A stretch of 64,000 nucleotides of DNA from Micrasema longulum. Its lineage: Eukaryota; Arthropoda; Insecta; Trichoptera; Brachycentridae. Position numbers and translations under genes: made by a program. The DNA is taken from assembly GCA_022494885.1 (NCBI GenBank), contig JAGVSM010002688.1:62001-126000 (forward strand). Direction: 5' to 3'. Under the pieces are notes generated by a model. That model made no database searches. It was not told where the DNA came from and saw only the letters and a list, made by a program, of their open reading frames with translations. Each line of letters begins with the position of its first letter. Within the stretch, counting starts at the first letter, position 1. This document shows positions 54,310-63,825 of this stretch, piece after piece.

Positions 54310-54530
54310 TCTCAATTCAACACTGACACTGTGTAACATTCACCATTTTGACTATGTTAAGACATCTACATTTCCTCAACTCTTCCATCTGGTGACTTTT
54401 GTAAAGTAAAAGAGCTGAATTATGTGGGTGAGATTCATCCAGCTGAACCAATTCACCTTCTAGGCAACGCTCGAAAACGATTTTCCAAATTTTATTTTTT
54501 TTACCAGTTCATTAATTCAGAAATGTTTTG
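54310..54530 (+). mobile_element. FB1 single arm in tandem with the next FB1
   Basis: Starts within the second palindrome (GACACTGTGTAACATTCACC) and continues through TGTGGGTGAGATTCATCC and TTCTAGGCAACGCTCG. The tail segment TTTTACCAGTTCATTAATTC follows and is joined direct to the next FB1 terminus at 54,531. Confidence 0.75.
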
Positions 54531-55062
54531 GGTATGTCAAAATGTTTGCAGACTAGCTAGGCAGACTCCCTAGACAGATAGTTAGATCTGAATTTGTTGC
54601 ACCTGAAATGAAAAAGTTGAGAAAATGTGAATGTTTAAACATAGGCAGAATGGTGAATGTTACACAGCGTGTAAAGTAGCCACTTAAACCAGCCAATGAC
54701 AGGTCACAAGTTAATTGATATCGGGTTAGAAATAATTTGAATCGGGTTGTGTTCCTGTGGCTAATATCTCGGACTCACGGACCAAAGGTCCGTGGTTCGA
54801 ATCCCACTCTACCCCAACATGATTCAATTTTTCTAATAATCAGTTATTTGCAACTCGTTGAAAATGGCCGTCAAAATTATAATATTAAGTTCAATCATAA
54901 GAACGCATATATTTCTTTTTGTAAAAAAAAAATTTAAATACCTTGACTTCCATGTTCTCTTTTCAAAAATGTTATCTCTCTCTGTTACAATAAATATAGA
55001 GCTAAATAACTCACACAGCCAGTCTGCAAACATTTGGACACACTCAAAACATTTTCGAAGAT
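54531..55062. mobile_element. FB1 foldback with SINE-1 inserted
   Basis: Left terminus AATGTTTTGGGTATGTC, a shortened left arm to ATTTGTTGCACC, then the right arm from TAGGCAGAATGGTGAATG. The right arm breaks after GACAGGTCACAAG (54,711), resumes at CCTTGACTTCCATGTTC (54,940) and ends ACACTCAAAACATTTTC near 55,062. Confidence 0.85.
54712..54939 (+). mobile_element. SINE-1, best-preserved copy
   Basis: The tRNA-like head starts about 54,739 (GGGTTGTGTTCCTGTGGCTA). It has a perfect B box GGTTCGAATCC at 54,794-54,804. Between the boxes lies a perfect hairpin, CACGGACC-AAA-GGTCCGTG. The body ends AACTCGTTGAAAATGGCC, and an A-rich tail follows at 54,920-54,937. It lies wholly inside the FB1 right arm. 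Confidence 0.85.
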
Positions 55063-55244
55063 ATTTTATATTCAAGAAAATAAAACATGATTTAATAATA
55101 TTTTTTCAGAGTTTGCAAATCATTTCATAACTTCAAACACTAATTTAAATAAAGTTACAAGATACCGAATCTTACTTACTAAAATAAATAAAACAAAACA
55201 TAAAAAATGCAGCGTATTTAAATATCATATCACAAGAAAGTCAT

Positions 55245-55330
55245 ATGATCAGTCTGACGCTTCGGGTGCCAGTGTAAGAACAATACAATATTTCAGTGAA
55301 AGTACCTGCTTCTACATATCCGGAACCGTT
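55245..55330 (-). mobile_element. SINE-4 body fragment
   Basis: GATCAGTCTGACGCTTCGGG and CAATATTTCAGTGAAAGTAC are the body signature in minus orientation. Confidence 0.6.
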
Positions 55331-55334
55331 TTAC

Positions 55335-55825
55335 AGACCGTAGTCTTCGTATCGGTTTTACTCATACAGATTTTTTTTGTCAAAAAACGACGCACTCATT
55401 TAAAACTTTCAATTTCATCTTTTGCGATTTTTATTGAATTTAATTCAACTGCTTTCAATCCCCCCACCTCTTATCTGTGAGTTTGTCAAATTAAATGTAA
55501 GTCACTTATTTTCATGACCATATTGCAAACACGAATAGTAGCCAAAACTGTTATTACTCGTATCACAATAGCCTATGTTGTCCACTATAGTCGTTTCGTC
55601 AAATTAGATAATTTTTATCATTATTTTAAAATTCCCTAGTTTCAACGCCTTTCCATATAAGTCACCAAAAGTTATATCCCATAATCATGCACCTAGCATT
55701 GCTTAATAAGGATAATTGACTACATCAGTTAAATCAAATTACTGTGGAATGATATTTATTAGATAGGTACTACTGATGAGATGCTTCTAACGAAGGATGA
55801 ATGAGATTCGTCAGTGTTAAACCAC
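55335..55825. other. Unassigned stretch
   Basis: No coding or repeat features recognised. Confidence 0.5.
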
Positions 55826-55829
55826 ATTT

Positions 55830-56030
55830 AAAACAAATATTTTATGCTTATCTTTCCAGGAATCAAACGCGAGACCTCGATCATAGCTAAAAATCCTGAA
55901 CAATGATTCCCATTGTTCAGAATTTTTAGCTTAAAGCATCTATCGAGTCGAAATCACAAAATTATGTTTTCATTACACACAAAAAACTGTATTCTTTATT
56001 CGCCCAGACACAGACCAAATACGTTGAGTC
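55830..56030 (-). repeat. SINE-4 head remnant and dispersed repeat
   Basis: Minus strand GAGGTCTCGCGTTTGATTCC (55,872-55,891) is a SINE-4-like B box region. 55,925-56,030 shares ATCGAGTCGAAA, ACACAAAAAACTGTATTCT and GCCCAGACACAGACC with the low-copy repeat near 540, 5,550 and 31,490. Confidence 0.45.
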
Positions 56031-56274
56031 GAGGAAATACGGATGTTTAAACATGATTCTTTCTGGATCCGATACGATCCCACTTGCTATGAAATGATGC
56101 TCACACTTACCCACACCTGAATACTTACTCCTACATACACACAAACACACCTATATACTTACTCTCATACAAGTACACATAAACACACCCCTTTGTTGTA
56201 CCACAATTTGTTATGAATGATTTTTATTTAGAATTTTTGCTGGTCTGTCCTTAAAACGTATCTTTTTTTTGTTT

Positions 56275-56660
56275 ATTTATTAACACTTTTACATTGTTTG
56301 TATTCTTTTTTTTATATAGAATACTGTTCCCTCACTGGGGTGTCCCGTGCCGAGGGAAACATTTAACAAAATGTGAAACATGCCAAAGATTAGCTATTTA
56401 ACAAAGTTAACAAAATAATAACAATGAAAAAAAAGTAATTAAACCAACTACCTTAATTATAATTAACATAATAAATAATAAAAAACAAAAATATTCATAA
56501 AAAACAAAACCAATTCATATAGACTAATTAATAAAGTTCATAAACAGTGCACACATTTTACATATTGGGCTTGATCCACTCATCGATCCGTGTGCAAGCC
56601 ACCTCCACTATCCATTTCTTAATAGCAATTATGTTATTATATTATTGTCGACTGTTTGTT
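56275..56660 (-). mobile_element. Jock-G LINE C-terminal end and 3' untranslated region
   Basis: Minus strand: IAIKKWIVEVACTRIDEWIK, then PNM-stop near 56,565. A 3' region follows with CTCGGCACGGGACACCCCAG and GTGAGGGAACAG, and an AATAAATAAACAAAAAAAAG tail near 56,275. The short helical K-W-(hydrophobic)-DEW end resembles the last residues of several insect LINE ORF2 proteins. Only this end is left. Confidence 0.6.
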
Positions 56661-56704
56661 TCTGTTAAATAAATAAATAATATTTTAATAAATATCTGAT
56701 ATGC

Positions 56705-57268
56705 TATAATATTTTAATAATATATCTGGTTTATCGCAGGAGGCTAAACTAGCAGTTCACAACGGAGTTCTAGTTCCAACTCTAATGTATGGGAGCGAAG
56801 AATGGAATTGGAAAAATAATGATGAAAGTAGGTTGAATGCTGTCGAAATGCGATCCCTCAGGCGAATGTGTGGTAAAACGATGTGTGATAGGTGCACAAA
56901 TGTCGAGATCCGTGAAGTGTGTAAGGCTGAGACATGCATTATTGACAGAATCAAGAAAGGGGTGCTGCGTTGGTTTGGACATGTAGAGCGGATGGACAGC
57001 GAAAGAATGACTAAAAGGATCTACGATGCAAATGTTGATGGATGCAGAAAACGAGGAAGACCGAGAAAGACATGGCATGATCAAGTCCATCAAATACTTG
57101 AAGATGGACATGTCAAAAGTAGGAATAATCGGCGTGCGTGCATAAGAAGATGTATGAATGTAGAAGAAGCGAGGTCTGTATGCCAATATAGAGTGTTATG
57201 GCGTTCTATCCTCTCTGCCTACCCCTACGGGGAAACGGCGTGATGGTTTGTTGTTGTTGTTGTTGTTG
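56705..57268 (+). mobile_element. RTE-1 LINE 3' end with intact frame and 15-bp target duplication
   Basis: The open frame from 56,727 to 57,243 (172 codons, no stops) encodes the last part of ORF2: GLSQEAKLAVHNGVLVPTLM, SRLNAVEMRSLRRMCGKTMC, IDRIKKGVLRWFGHVERMD, TKRIYDANVDGCRKRGRPRK and RRACIRRCMNVEEARSVCQY. It ends in the AYPYGETA C-terminus, then CGTGATGG and a (TTG)n tail. AAATATCTGATATGC occurs at 56,690-56,704 and again at 57,269-57,283. About 22 unexplained bases sit between the left duplication and the first RTE-1 match. It is the least decayed RTE-1 here but lacks the RT palm. Confidence 0.95.
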
Positions 57269-57299
57269 AAATATCTGATATGCCGTATTTAAATTAATG

Positions 57300-57405
57300 A
57301 ATTAATCCAGCTAACAACAACTTAAGTCATAAACTTTGTAAATGCCTAGAACTCCATATTTTTTTCACAAAAATGTTATTTCTCTCTGTCGTATTAAATA
57401 ATGTT
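57300..57405 (-). mobile_element. FB1 single arm
   Basis: Inverted-orientation remnant just after the RTE-1 target duplication: AATCCAGCTAACAACAACTT, AAATGCCTAGAACTCCATAT, ATGTTATTTCTCTCTGTCG. Confidence 0.7.
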
Positions 57406-57624
57406 ATTATTAGTTTAATTAATGACTCACTGTTACGTTTGAAAAATATTTTCTGGTGGCCTTTAAATGAAGGTTCTTCCCCGTTAGAACTGCTTCATTA
57501 GGGTGTAATTATTTTCTTGAGAACAAAATTTATAACGAGTTTGATTTAATTTAAGTTAAACAGCTTAATAAATTTAGCTGTAATTTAAAGTGCGTTTTAC
57601 ATTATAAAATTACTTAATTTTTTA

Positions 57625-57715
57625 CACCAGGGATGGAGAATATTAGAGAAGAGATATTAGAAATTAAGGTTAATATATGTCATTGCCTGGTTTAACACTA
57701 GATATATCACCAACA
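57625..57715 (+). mobile_element. FB1 decayed arm
   Basis: ACCAGGGATGGAGAATATTA, GAGATATTAGAAATTAAGG and GTCATTGCCTGGTTTAACAC follow the FB1 order with many changes. Confidence 0.55.
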
Positions 57716-57844
57716 TCAAATTGGGCCGAATGCGCTCGCTGTTCCTGCCAACTCAGTCGACCTGCAGAACCAGAAGATAACCATGCTGCACAGATAAGTA
57801 CACTTCTTTTGTGACTATATATATACTCATGTACCTATTGTAGA

Positions 57845-58112
57845 AACATTAAAATATCGTAAAATAAGACTTTTTGCAGGTGATACCTTTATATGTGAAT
57901 TGGGAGAAAATTATAAAACAGTAATGGACAAATCGAATCATATTTTGAATAATAAAGAAAAAAAAATGAAGTGACCAAAAATGTATTAATTAATTAAACA
58001 AAGCAAAATATATGAATAAAGAAAACAAAATAATAAAAGTAACTTCGTCAATTGTAGTAGACAAAAAAACTGTATGGGCCTTACTTATAAACCTGGTAAA
58101 AAGTTTTTTTTA
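57845..58112 (+). mobile_element. Jock-A LINE RT palm fragment
   Basis: KIRLFAGDTF (first catalytic Asp replaced by Gly), GENYKTVMDKSNHILN, then after a frameshift KAKYMNKENKIIKVTSSIVV. Compare Jock-A at 16,980-17,280 (KIRLFADDALIY, GENYKTIMDRLNHDLN). Truncated on both sides, abutting Jock-M. Confidence 0.75.
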
Positions 58113-58114
58113 TT

Positions 58115-58560
58115 ATTATTATTATTTTTTTTTAGATAACAAATAAAAATACAATATTATAACGAAATACAATTTTTTACATTAATTAAATACATATTTT
58201 AACATCAACGTTTCCCATTACGTAAAAGAAATAAACAATTCTTGTGTACATAATGGTGAGTGACGTCTTACAAAAGTTTATTTTAATAATAACAACAAAA
58301 AAATATAAACGATGTTTTTAATCAGTGTTACATAAACAAGATTTATAAATGTAACTTTTCACTTGTTTCTTAAATATATTGTATTCCTGGCTGTACTTTT
58401 TAATATCTTTGTTAAAATATTTCTGTGTAAGTAAAATGATGCCGTGCTGTAGTTGTTTTTAATTTGGGAATTAAGATATTACCACCTGTTCTAGGTCGCG
58501 TACTTATATTTTGTTACCTAGAAATACAACTATTTATTTTGTCTTTATGTATTTGAGCCA
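58115..58560 (-). mobile_element. Jock-M LINE C-terminus and 3' end
   Basis: The minus strand from 58,560 reads ISTRPRTGGNILIPKLKTTT, ARHHFTYTEIFNKDIKKYSQ, EYNIFKKQVKSYIYKSCL-C-NTD-stop, ending near 58,330. The 3' untranslated part runs to an (ATAATA)/A-rich tail at 58,115-58,135. It is a standard C-terminal end of a Jockey-like ORF2 with small deletions. Confidence 0.7.
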
Positions 58561-58697
58561 AACAACTCTCTTTTTATGTGAAACCTTATTTTTTTTTTAA
58601 TAATTGAACAAAACTTTTTTAAGTGAAATTAGGACAAATGAAGGTTGTTTTGAGTTGAGTTTTGCGAGCTGAAAAGCTAATTATATTAAAAATATAT

Positions 58698-58880
58698 CCT
58701 GTGTGCCTGCGGCACAATCCAGGACGACAGCCACCTACTGACATGCCCGCTGATGAAACAAGACTGCAATCCTGGCCACCTTATTATGGCAAATAACAAG
58801 GTTATATCTGTCGCCACATATTGGAGAGCCTGGGTTCGATGTAGCTGGACGCGTTACGCAAGTACAGGTAAACGTCGTAA
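58698..58880 (+). mobile_element. LINE zinc-knuckle C-terminal fragment
   Basis: An open frame reads LCACGTIQDDSHLLTCPLMK, QDCNPGHLIMANNKVISVAT, YWRAW. The C-x-C-x7-H-x3-C arrangement and the following CP are the zinc-knuckle-like module near the C-terminus of many insect non-LTR ORF2 proteins. About 60 codons survive, bounded upstream by stops. GC is higher than in the flanks. Confidence 0.6.
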
Positions 58881-58884
58881 AACG

Positions 58885-59390
58885 TAAAAAAAATCAGCGT
58901 AAAATGAACAAATATATAATGGAAGATAAAGGGTTAGGTTCCGTGTCAAAATTCTAAGAATAATCTAACATGTTTATTGTAAACATATCCTATATAAATT
59001 CAAAATAAATTATAAATGTTTTTAATGAATACAATTTTAATTCGTTTATAAAAGAAATAATTATCTTTTGATATAAATAATGATTTTTCATAATAAATAT
59101 TAACTCACCAGCTCAACGGTACTAAATTAAATTATGAAACTTTTTTTAATAAAGCATCCAAATCATTTGCTTTGGTTGTTGCTTCATTTCTTGCCAAATC
59201 ATAACATTAAATACAAATATTTGAATATTCTTTTAATTTTAATAATAATAAAATTTATAATATAATCACACCTTTTTATTTTTCTCAAAAACAAAACGAA
59301 AACTAACCCGGAAACAATTGCACTAACACAATAGGTTGCATGCGTGCATGTTAATAGAATAAAACAACGTGTAAAAGTGTGTCTGCTATT
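58885..59390. other. Unassigned AT-rich stretch
   Basis: No coding sequence. TGCATGCGTGCATG (59,337-59,350) is a short self-complementary word upstream of the GC island. Confidence 0.5.
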
Positions 59391-59395
59391 ACATT

Positions 59396-59540
59396 CGTAG
59401 CGCCTACTGTCGTCTGATGTCGGCCGAACTGAGGAATCCCACGCGCGCCGGCGCCAGCCGGCGGCGGCGTTATTGTAAATCGGCGTAAATCGAACCGGCG
59501 ACGTTTGCTTGTACCGGTCGTCGCGACCGCGACCCTAATA
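59396..59540. other. GC-rich island 2
   Basis: About 145 bases of CpG-dense sequence (GATGTCGGCCGAACTG, CACGCGCGCCGGCGCCAGCC, GGCGGCGGCG, GTACCGGTCGTCGCGACCGC). It is the sharpest base-composition break in the window. The minus strand is open for about 50 codons. The plus strand has a 23-codon ATG frame from 59,416 (MSAELRNPTRAGASRRRRYC) ending at a stop. No TATA box, initiator or splice pair is decisive. A promoter with 5' exon is the most interesting reading; a GC-rich transposon scrap is the alternative. Confidence 0.45.
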
Positions 59541-59870
59541 GAAATAAAATTACTTTATGGTAATTTAAGCAATACGCGCCAACAGTTATAATAATTTAAA
59601 AACGTTCCTCCAAAGCATTTTCAATATCTAAAGCATTATGATTTTAGAAATTAAGTTACAGTAAATTTGTTTGCCAATCCATTTTCGATATTAAATTGGG
59701 AAAAAATGGGAAGAGTTTTAATGCTGACTTTAAATGATTATTTGTAAGGCTTCCTTTTATTTACTTTCACTAAATTGAAATATTTTACCAAAAAACTGAT
59801 TTTGTGAGAGTATTTTGTAAACAAAATTAAAAAGTGGACTATTGTAATTTATAAAAATTGAAAATCATTG
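59541..59870. other. Unassigned stretch
   Basis: AT-rich, nothing recognised. Confidence 0.5.
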
Positions 59871-59872
59871 CG

Positions 59873-59960
59873 AATGAAAAAAACATTTTACAGACAGGAA
59901 AATGGACGTCTAGGTGTTTACAGAGCTTATGAACTGTCCTCGCTAAGCCGGTTATTAAAT
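59873..59960 (+). mobile_element. FB1 decayed arm
   Basis: GACGTCTAGGTGTTTACAGA, GCTTATGAACTGTCCTCGC. Outer and inner parts are missing. Confidence 0.6.
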
Positions 59961-59964
59961 AAAA

Positions 59965-60730
59965 TGTAAAAATGAATATTAAATATTTTTTTGTCATTAT
60001 AAATTTTACAAAATTTAAAAAATATATCATTTTATTTCTATTTAATTATTTTTCTATTAATTTAGAAAAAAACAATAGTAGTTTTATAAAAAAAAATATA
60101 TAAAAATAGTACAGATATATAGTTGAAGTTTTTTACAAATATAATGAAAATGTATGTAGGTATACACGTGTTTGATAAATACTTAATGTGATTTAATTTT
60201 AATTCTTTAAAAAAAAATTACTTATTTACTTCTTTGTTTTTTGTTGACTCAACATTAATATGCGCCTTTATTTGAAAACAAAAAATAACACGCAAGAATA
60301 AATACATTTTTCTACGTTACAAATATAATGAGTTTTTTTACAACATTAAAATGTTAACCAATGACAAGGTTTGTTTCAACATAAAAATCTTCAATAAAAA
60401 GTATTTTATCAAAATGGATGACTCATGAGTAACCCTTTCAAACTATGATAAATTTCGGAGGATATATAATTATGTTTTACTTTGAAGGAATTACTATTTA
60501 AAAATCAGAATTTAAAATTTTTTTTATACATATATTATATAATATTTATATTCATATATACAGCCTAAGCCAATTATAACACTTATACAAAAAACATATG
60601 TACAAGAAACTTAACAAAAAGAATATAAAACTATGTAGCAATGACAAACAATAAAACAACGGTAAACAATATATTCACAAACTTGATAAACATGTAAGAC
60701 TTCGATTAAAAACATGCCAATTCATGTTCA
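59965..60730. other. Mostly unassigned, with a LINE-like 3' end
   Basis: 60,085-60,165 matches 2,555-2,640 (GTTGAAGTTTTTTACAAATA). The rest is featureless. Confidence 0.45.
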
Positions 60731-60734
60731 TGTT

Positions 60735-61024
60735 ACACCGTTTTAGTAGCAAAGTAATGTAAAAGATATAAAAAGTATTGTTCTCATATATAAAACAATC
60801 ATATGTCCACACATAAATTATTGTTATTCCATTCTTTTTTTATGTAATAAAGGAGAAATAAAAAAATTACAAACTCTTTAAACTAAGGCGATGATGATTA
60901 TACTCAAAAGAAAAGTATATTCCTGTGTAGAAAGAATGCACAAAAAATTGGCTTGCTCAAAGTATAGCAGTAAATAAAATATAATGTAGCAATTTTTATA
61001 CAAAAAATAATTAATAAAATGGAT
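60735..61024 (+). mobile_element. Jock-A2 LINE C-terminus, part 1
   Basis: NVKDIKSIVLIYKT, CPHINYCYSILFLCNKGEIK and CVERMHKKLACSKY, with frameshifts, aligned to the open copy at 39,971-40,440. Interrupted by FB5 at about 61,025. Confidence 0.85.
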
Positions 61025-61429
61025 TAATATGTTTCTTTTTTGGGTGATACCGTGTGTGTTGGATTTGTTCGGACGTTTCGGCTACCATTGCAGGAGTCAA
61101 CTTCAGGATAAACTGAGTGATTTGTAGAAAAAAGTGTGTGTTTAAGTACTAGTCATTTGTACCGTGTCGCAGTCGGCAGTAGGCACATTCTTTTTAATTT
61201 TGTAGAATGTAGTGCTGGGAATCATGTTGAGTTTAATTCAAGCCCGTCGTCTTTGTTTATGTTATTTGAGTGTCTGTGCAAAATCGTTGCAAAAAACATT
61301 ACAAAATCTTTCAAAAAAATTGCATCTACAAAACACTCAGTTTACCCTAAAGATGGCTCCTGCAATGGTAGCTGAAACGTTGGAACAAATCCAACACACA
61401 CAGTATCACCCAAAAAAGAAATATATTGA
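61025..61429. mobile_element. FB5 inverted-repeat element inside Jock-A2
   Basis: Arms of about 94 bases (61,025-61,118 and 61,336-61,429) are inverted copies: TTTTTTGGGTGATACCGTG, TTGGATTTGTTC, GCTACCATTGCAGGAG and AAACTGAGTG. The interior of about 215 bases has no coding sequence (the two overlapping plus frames are repeat). The arms carry a GGTAGC(C/T)GAAACGT word. No target duplication could be fixed. The host LINE resumes at about 61,440. Confidence 0.9.
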
Positions 61430-61439
61430 TAACAGTGAC

Positions 61440-61765
61440 CGTGAAAACCTTCGCACCTATAGAATGAATTTAATTAAACCAACAATGTCGTACATATGAA
61501 ACAAGGGATACAAAAAAATAAGATTACCACTGAGGGGAAAAAGTGAATCTCAAAACTCATTGAACAAGGGATTGAAGCTGTACAATGAGTTATATCAAGA
61601 GATAAAATAAAAAGAAGGAATCAAATTATTTCAAATTTATTTGAAAAAAATTGTTATTGAGAAATTTTGATAAAAAATTTGTAATGTTATTAGAAGTTTA
61701 TATTAGTTCTCAAAATGTTATGAAGTAACTGAAGAAAGCATAAATAAATAAAGAGATCTACGAAA
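61440..61765 (+). mobile_element. Jock-A2 LINE C-terminus, part 2
   Basis: Continues with KPTMSYI, then a frame-shifted IRLPLRGKSESQNSLNKGLK and LYNELYQEIK, matching LYNELPEEIKEIELFK of the other copy. The 3' untranslated part ends GAAAGCATAAATAAATAAAG at 61,760. Confidence 0.85.
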
Positions 61766-61769
61766 AGCC

Positions 61770-62875
61770 GCAAGACCTGTCCCAAAGAATTTCTAAAATT
61801 CCAAGTTTTATGCTTTATAAATTATTAAATGTTTTTTTTTATGAAAATCGGGTGGTAAACAGAATATTTATTTTTCGAATATATACATATATGTTCATTA
61901 AATCAAATTATTATAATTTTAATGAAGCATTTTGAAAACATGCATTTTTGAAGTATGACTGAAATTCGCTCCAAAAATAAACAAACCAGCCATAAGAAGC
62001 CAGCTATCAAACTAAAAAACAACATTTTTTTGGTGATACCTATTATCAACTTAAGTAAAAAATAATGTACTTGTATAGGTTCGTATTGCTGGAAACGAGT
62101 AATAAAATAATACGCCCGCCGTTTTTCAATTTAAGTAGACACGTGTATAAAAGAATCATAAATATAAAATATGTTTGAATTTTAAACATGAACACCCGTG
62201 CAGAAAGGTTTACGTTATTGATTTTATATATTTTTAGTTTTGAAACCCGGGGGGTCATATAGACATTTTCTATTTACTCAAGTTATGTTTTAGCTCATCA
62301 GGTTAGTTTAATTATGTGTTTTTTTTATTTTGATTTTGAATTTGTTTCCAATATGATTATTCTAGAAATCAGGCGAGTAAGAGCGATCAACAAGATCAAT
62401 GTTTTAAATGTAAAAGGTTTTTTTATTTTTTATTGTTGTGAATCAAATCAGATTTCTTTAGCAAATTTTGCATTTTATTATCATCATTATTTAATCATCA
62501 TTATTTATTTAACCTGTAAATTTGTAATGCAATGAATTTATTGAAACTCAACAATCTTATAATCTATTTCATTTTATTAACATAAACGGCAAATCTGCCT
62601 TTTACAAACATTTATAATACTAACATATATGGCTTGATACAGTTTTTTTTAAACATAAGTTTTCTTATACCCAAGGTTTATAAAAAAATAAATAAACCAT
62701 AAACTGTATGACATTTGTATTTAAAAAAAATAACCTAAAAATTATACAGCATATTCAGTATAAAGTTTAAATAATAAAACTTTCTACAGAAATACAACAA
62801 TAAAATCATAAGTACTGTTTCATACAGCTGGGCAAAGTGAACAAAAAACTGGATTTATTATAAAATGCATAAATG
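61770..62875. other. Unassigned AT-rich stretch
   Basis: Frames at 62,046-62,258 (-) and 62,314-62,535 (+) have no recognisable domain. No repeat family seen. Confidence 0.5.
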
Positions 62876-62879
62876 AATA

Positions 62880-63380
62880 AATATAATTACCATTCACCAA
62901 CTTTGAAAAAGTTCAAAAGGTTTGTTCTATAAGAACAATATCCTACACTAAATATATCAGATACGTGGGAATAACGATTGCCGAGTTCGTGATGTCTATT
63001 TAAAACGGCATTACAAGTATACACTGTCGGTGAATTGTTGTTACATAACGGTGGCACCTGTCTAGTCATTCTTACAGGCACCCTGAAGTTGATGATAGAT
63101 AATAATTCAGGGCAATCCTATATTGAATTTACAATTTTGAATAAATTTAAAAGGTCGATATTTTTTCTTTTATCAAATTTTATATTATCAAGTTTTAACA
63201 AATTTATTTTTTTTAGTAAAAATCGGAATTTAAATATTCTTGACTGATTCTTAGTTTAAAATTTATATACCGTAAGAATTTTTTTTAGACTCTTTCAAGA
63301 GAATTTTGGTGACATTTCTAGTAAGGAGACCATATTGTAGAATTATACTCTAACTGGCTTCTCACTAATGATGTATAATA
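62880..63380 (-). mobile_element. Jock-E LINE C-terminus
   Basis: From the high-coordinate end, with frameshifts: LEYNSTIWSPY, DLLNLFKIVNSI, CPELLSIINFRVPVRMTRQV, PPLCNNNSPTVYTCNAV, LNRHHELGNRYSHVSDIF. The final 64 codons are open (63,081-62,887). It is the same family as 44,555-44,770. Confidence 0.8.
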
Positions 63381-63384
63381 GGTA

Positions 63385-63822
63385 TAGTCGTGGCATGATC
63401 TTGGCAGACATGGCAAGTGTGTCATCTCAAGTCAGGAGTTGAACACCGCTTGCTTCTTGAATGCTTGCCTTTGCTGTATGAACACATCGACAGTACTATT
63501 TAGTGAGATTTATTTGTATTTTTTTTTGTGCAGGGCGTAAAGCGAGGAAAATAACGGACGAACACAAGAAAACTTGTTAACTTGGGCAACCTGAAAATTC
63601 AGCTGTTGTGAGATAATTTTTGGAAAAACGTCAAAATTGCTCTCAAACCAGCGATTCTGCAGAAACCCGTAAACGAAAGTACACAAATAGTTAAAAAGAC
63701 CGTTGAAATATGTTTTGCCGACTGCAAAATGGTACCAACTACTTGTACGTCAACACATTTGTTTCTACACAAGACTTTCTTAAAAATGGCTTCTGCAACG
63801 GTAGCCATGTTGGAATTAAAAA
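63385..63822. other. Unassigned, somewhat less AT-rich
   Basis: A 103-codon minus frame at 63,599-63,910 overlaps the RTE-1 start and has no recognisable domain. No repeats matched. Confidence 0.4.
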
Positions 63823-63825
63823 ATA

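Noticed and set aside
56757..57186. Minus-strand frames of 65 and 134 codons
   Set aside because: Shadows of the intact RTE-1 frame at 56,727-57,243.
61136..61499. 79- and 95-codon overlapping plus frames
   Set aside because: They lie within FB5 and its junction with Jock-A2.
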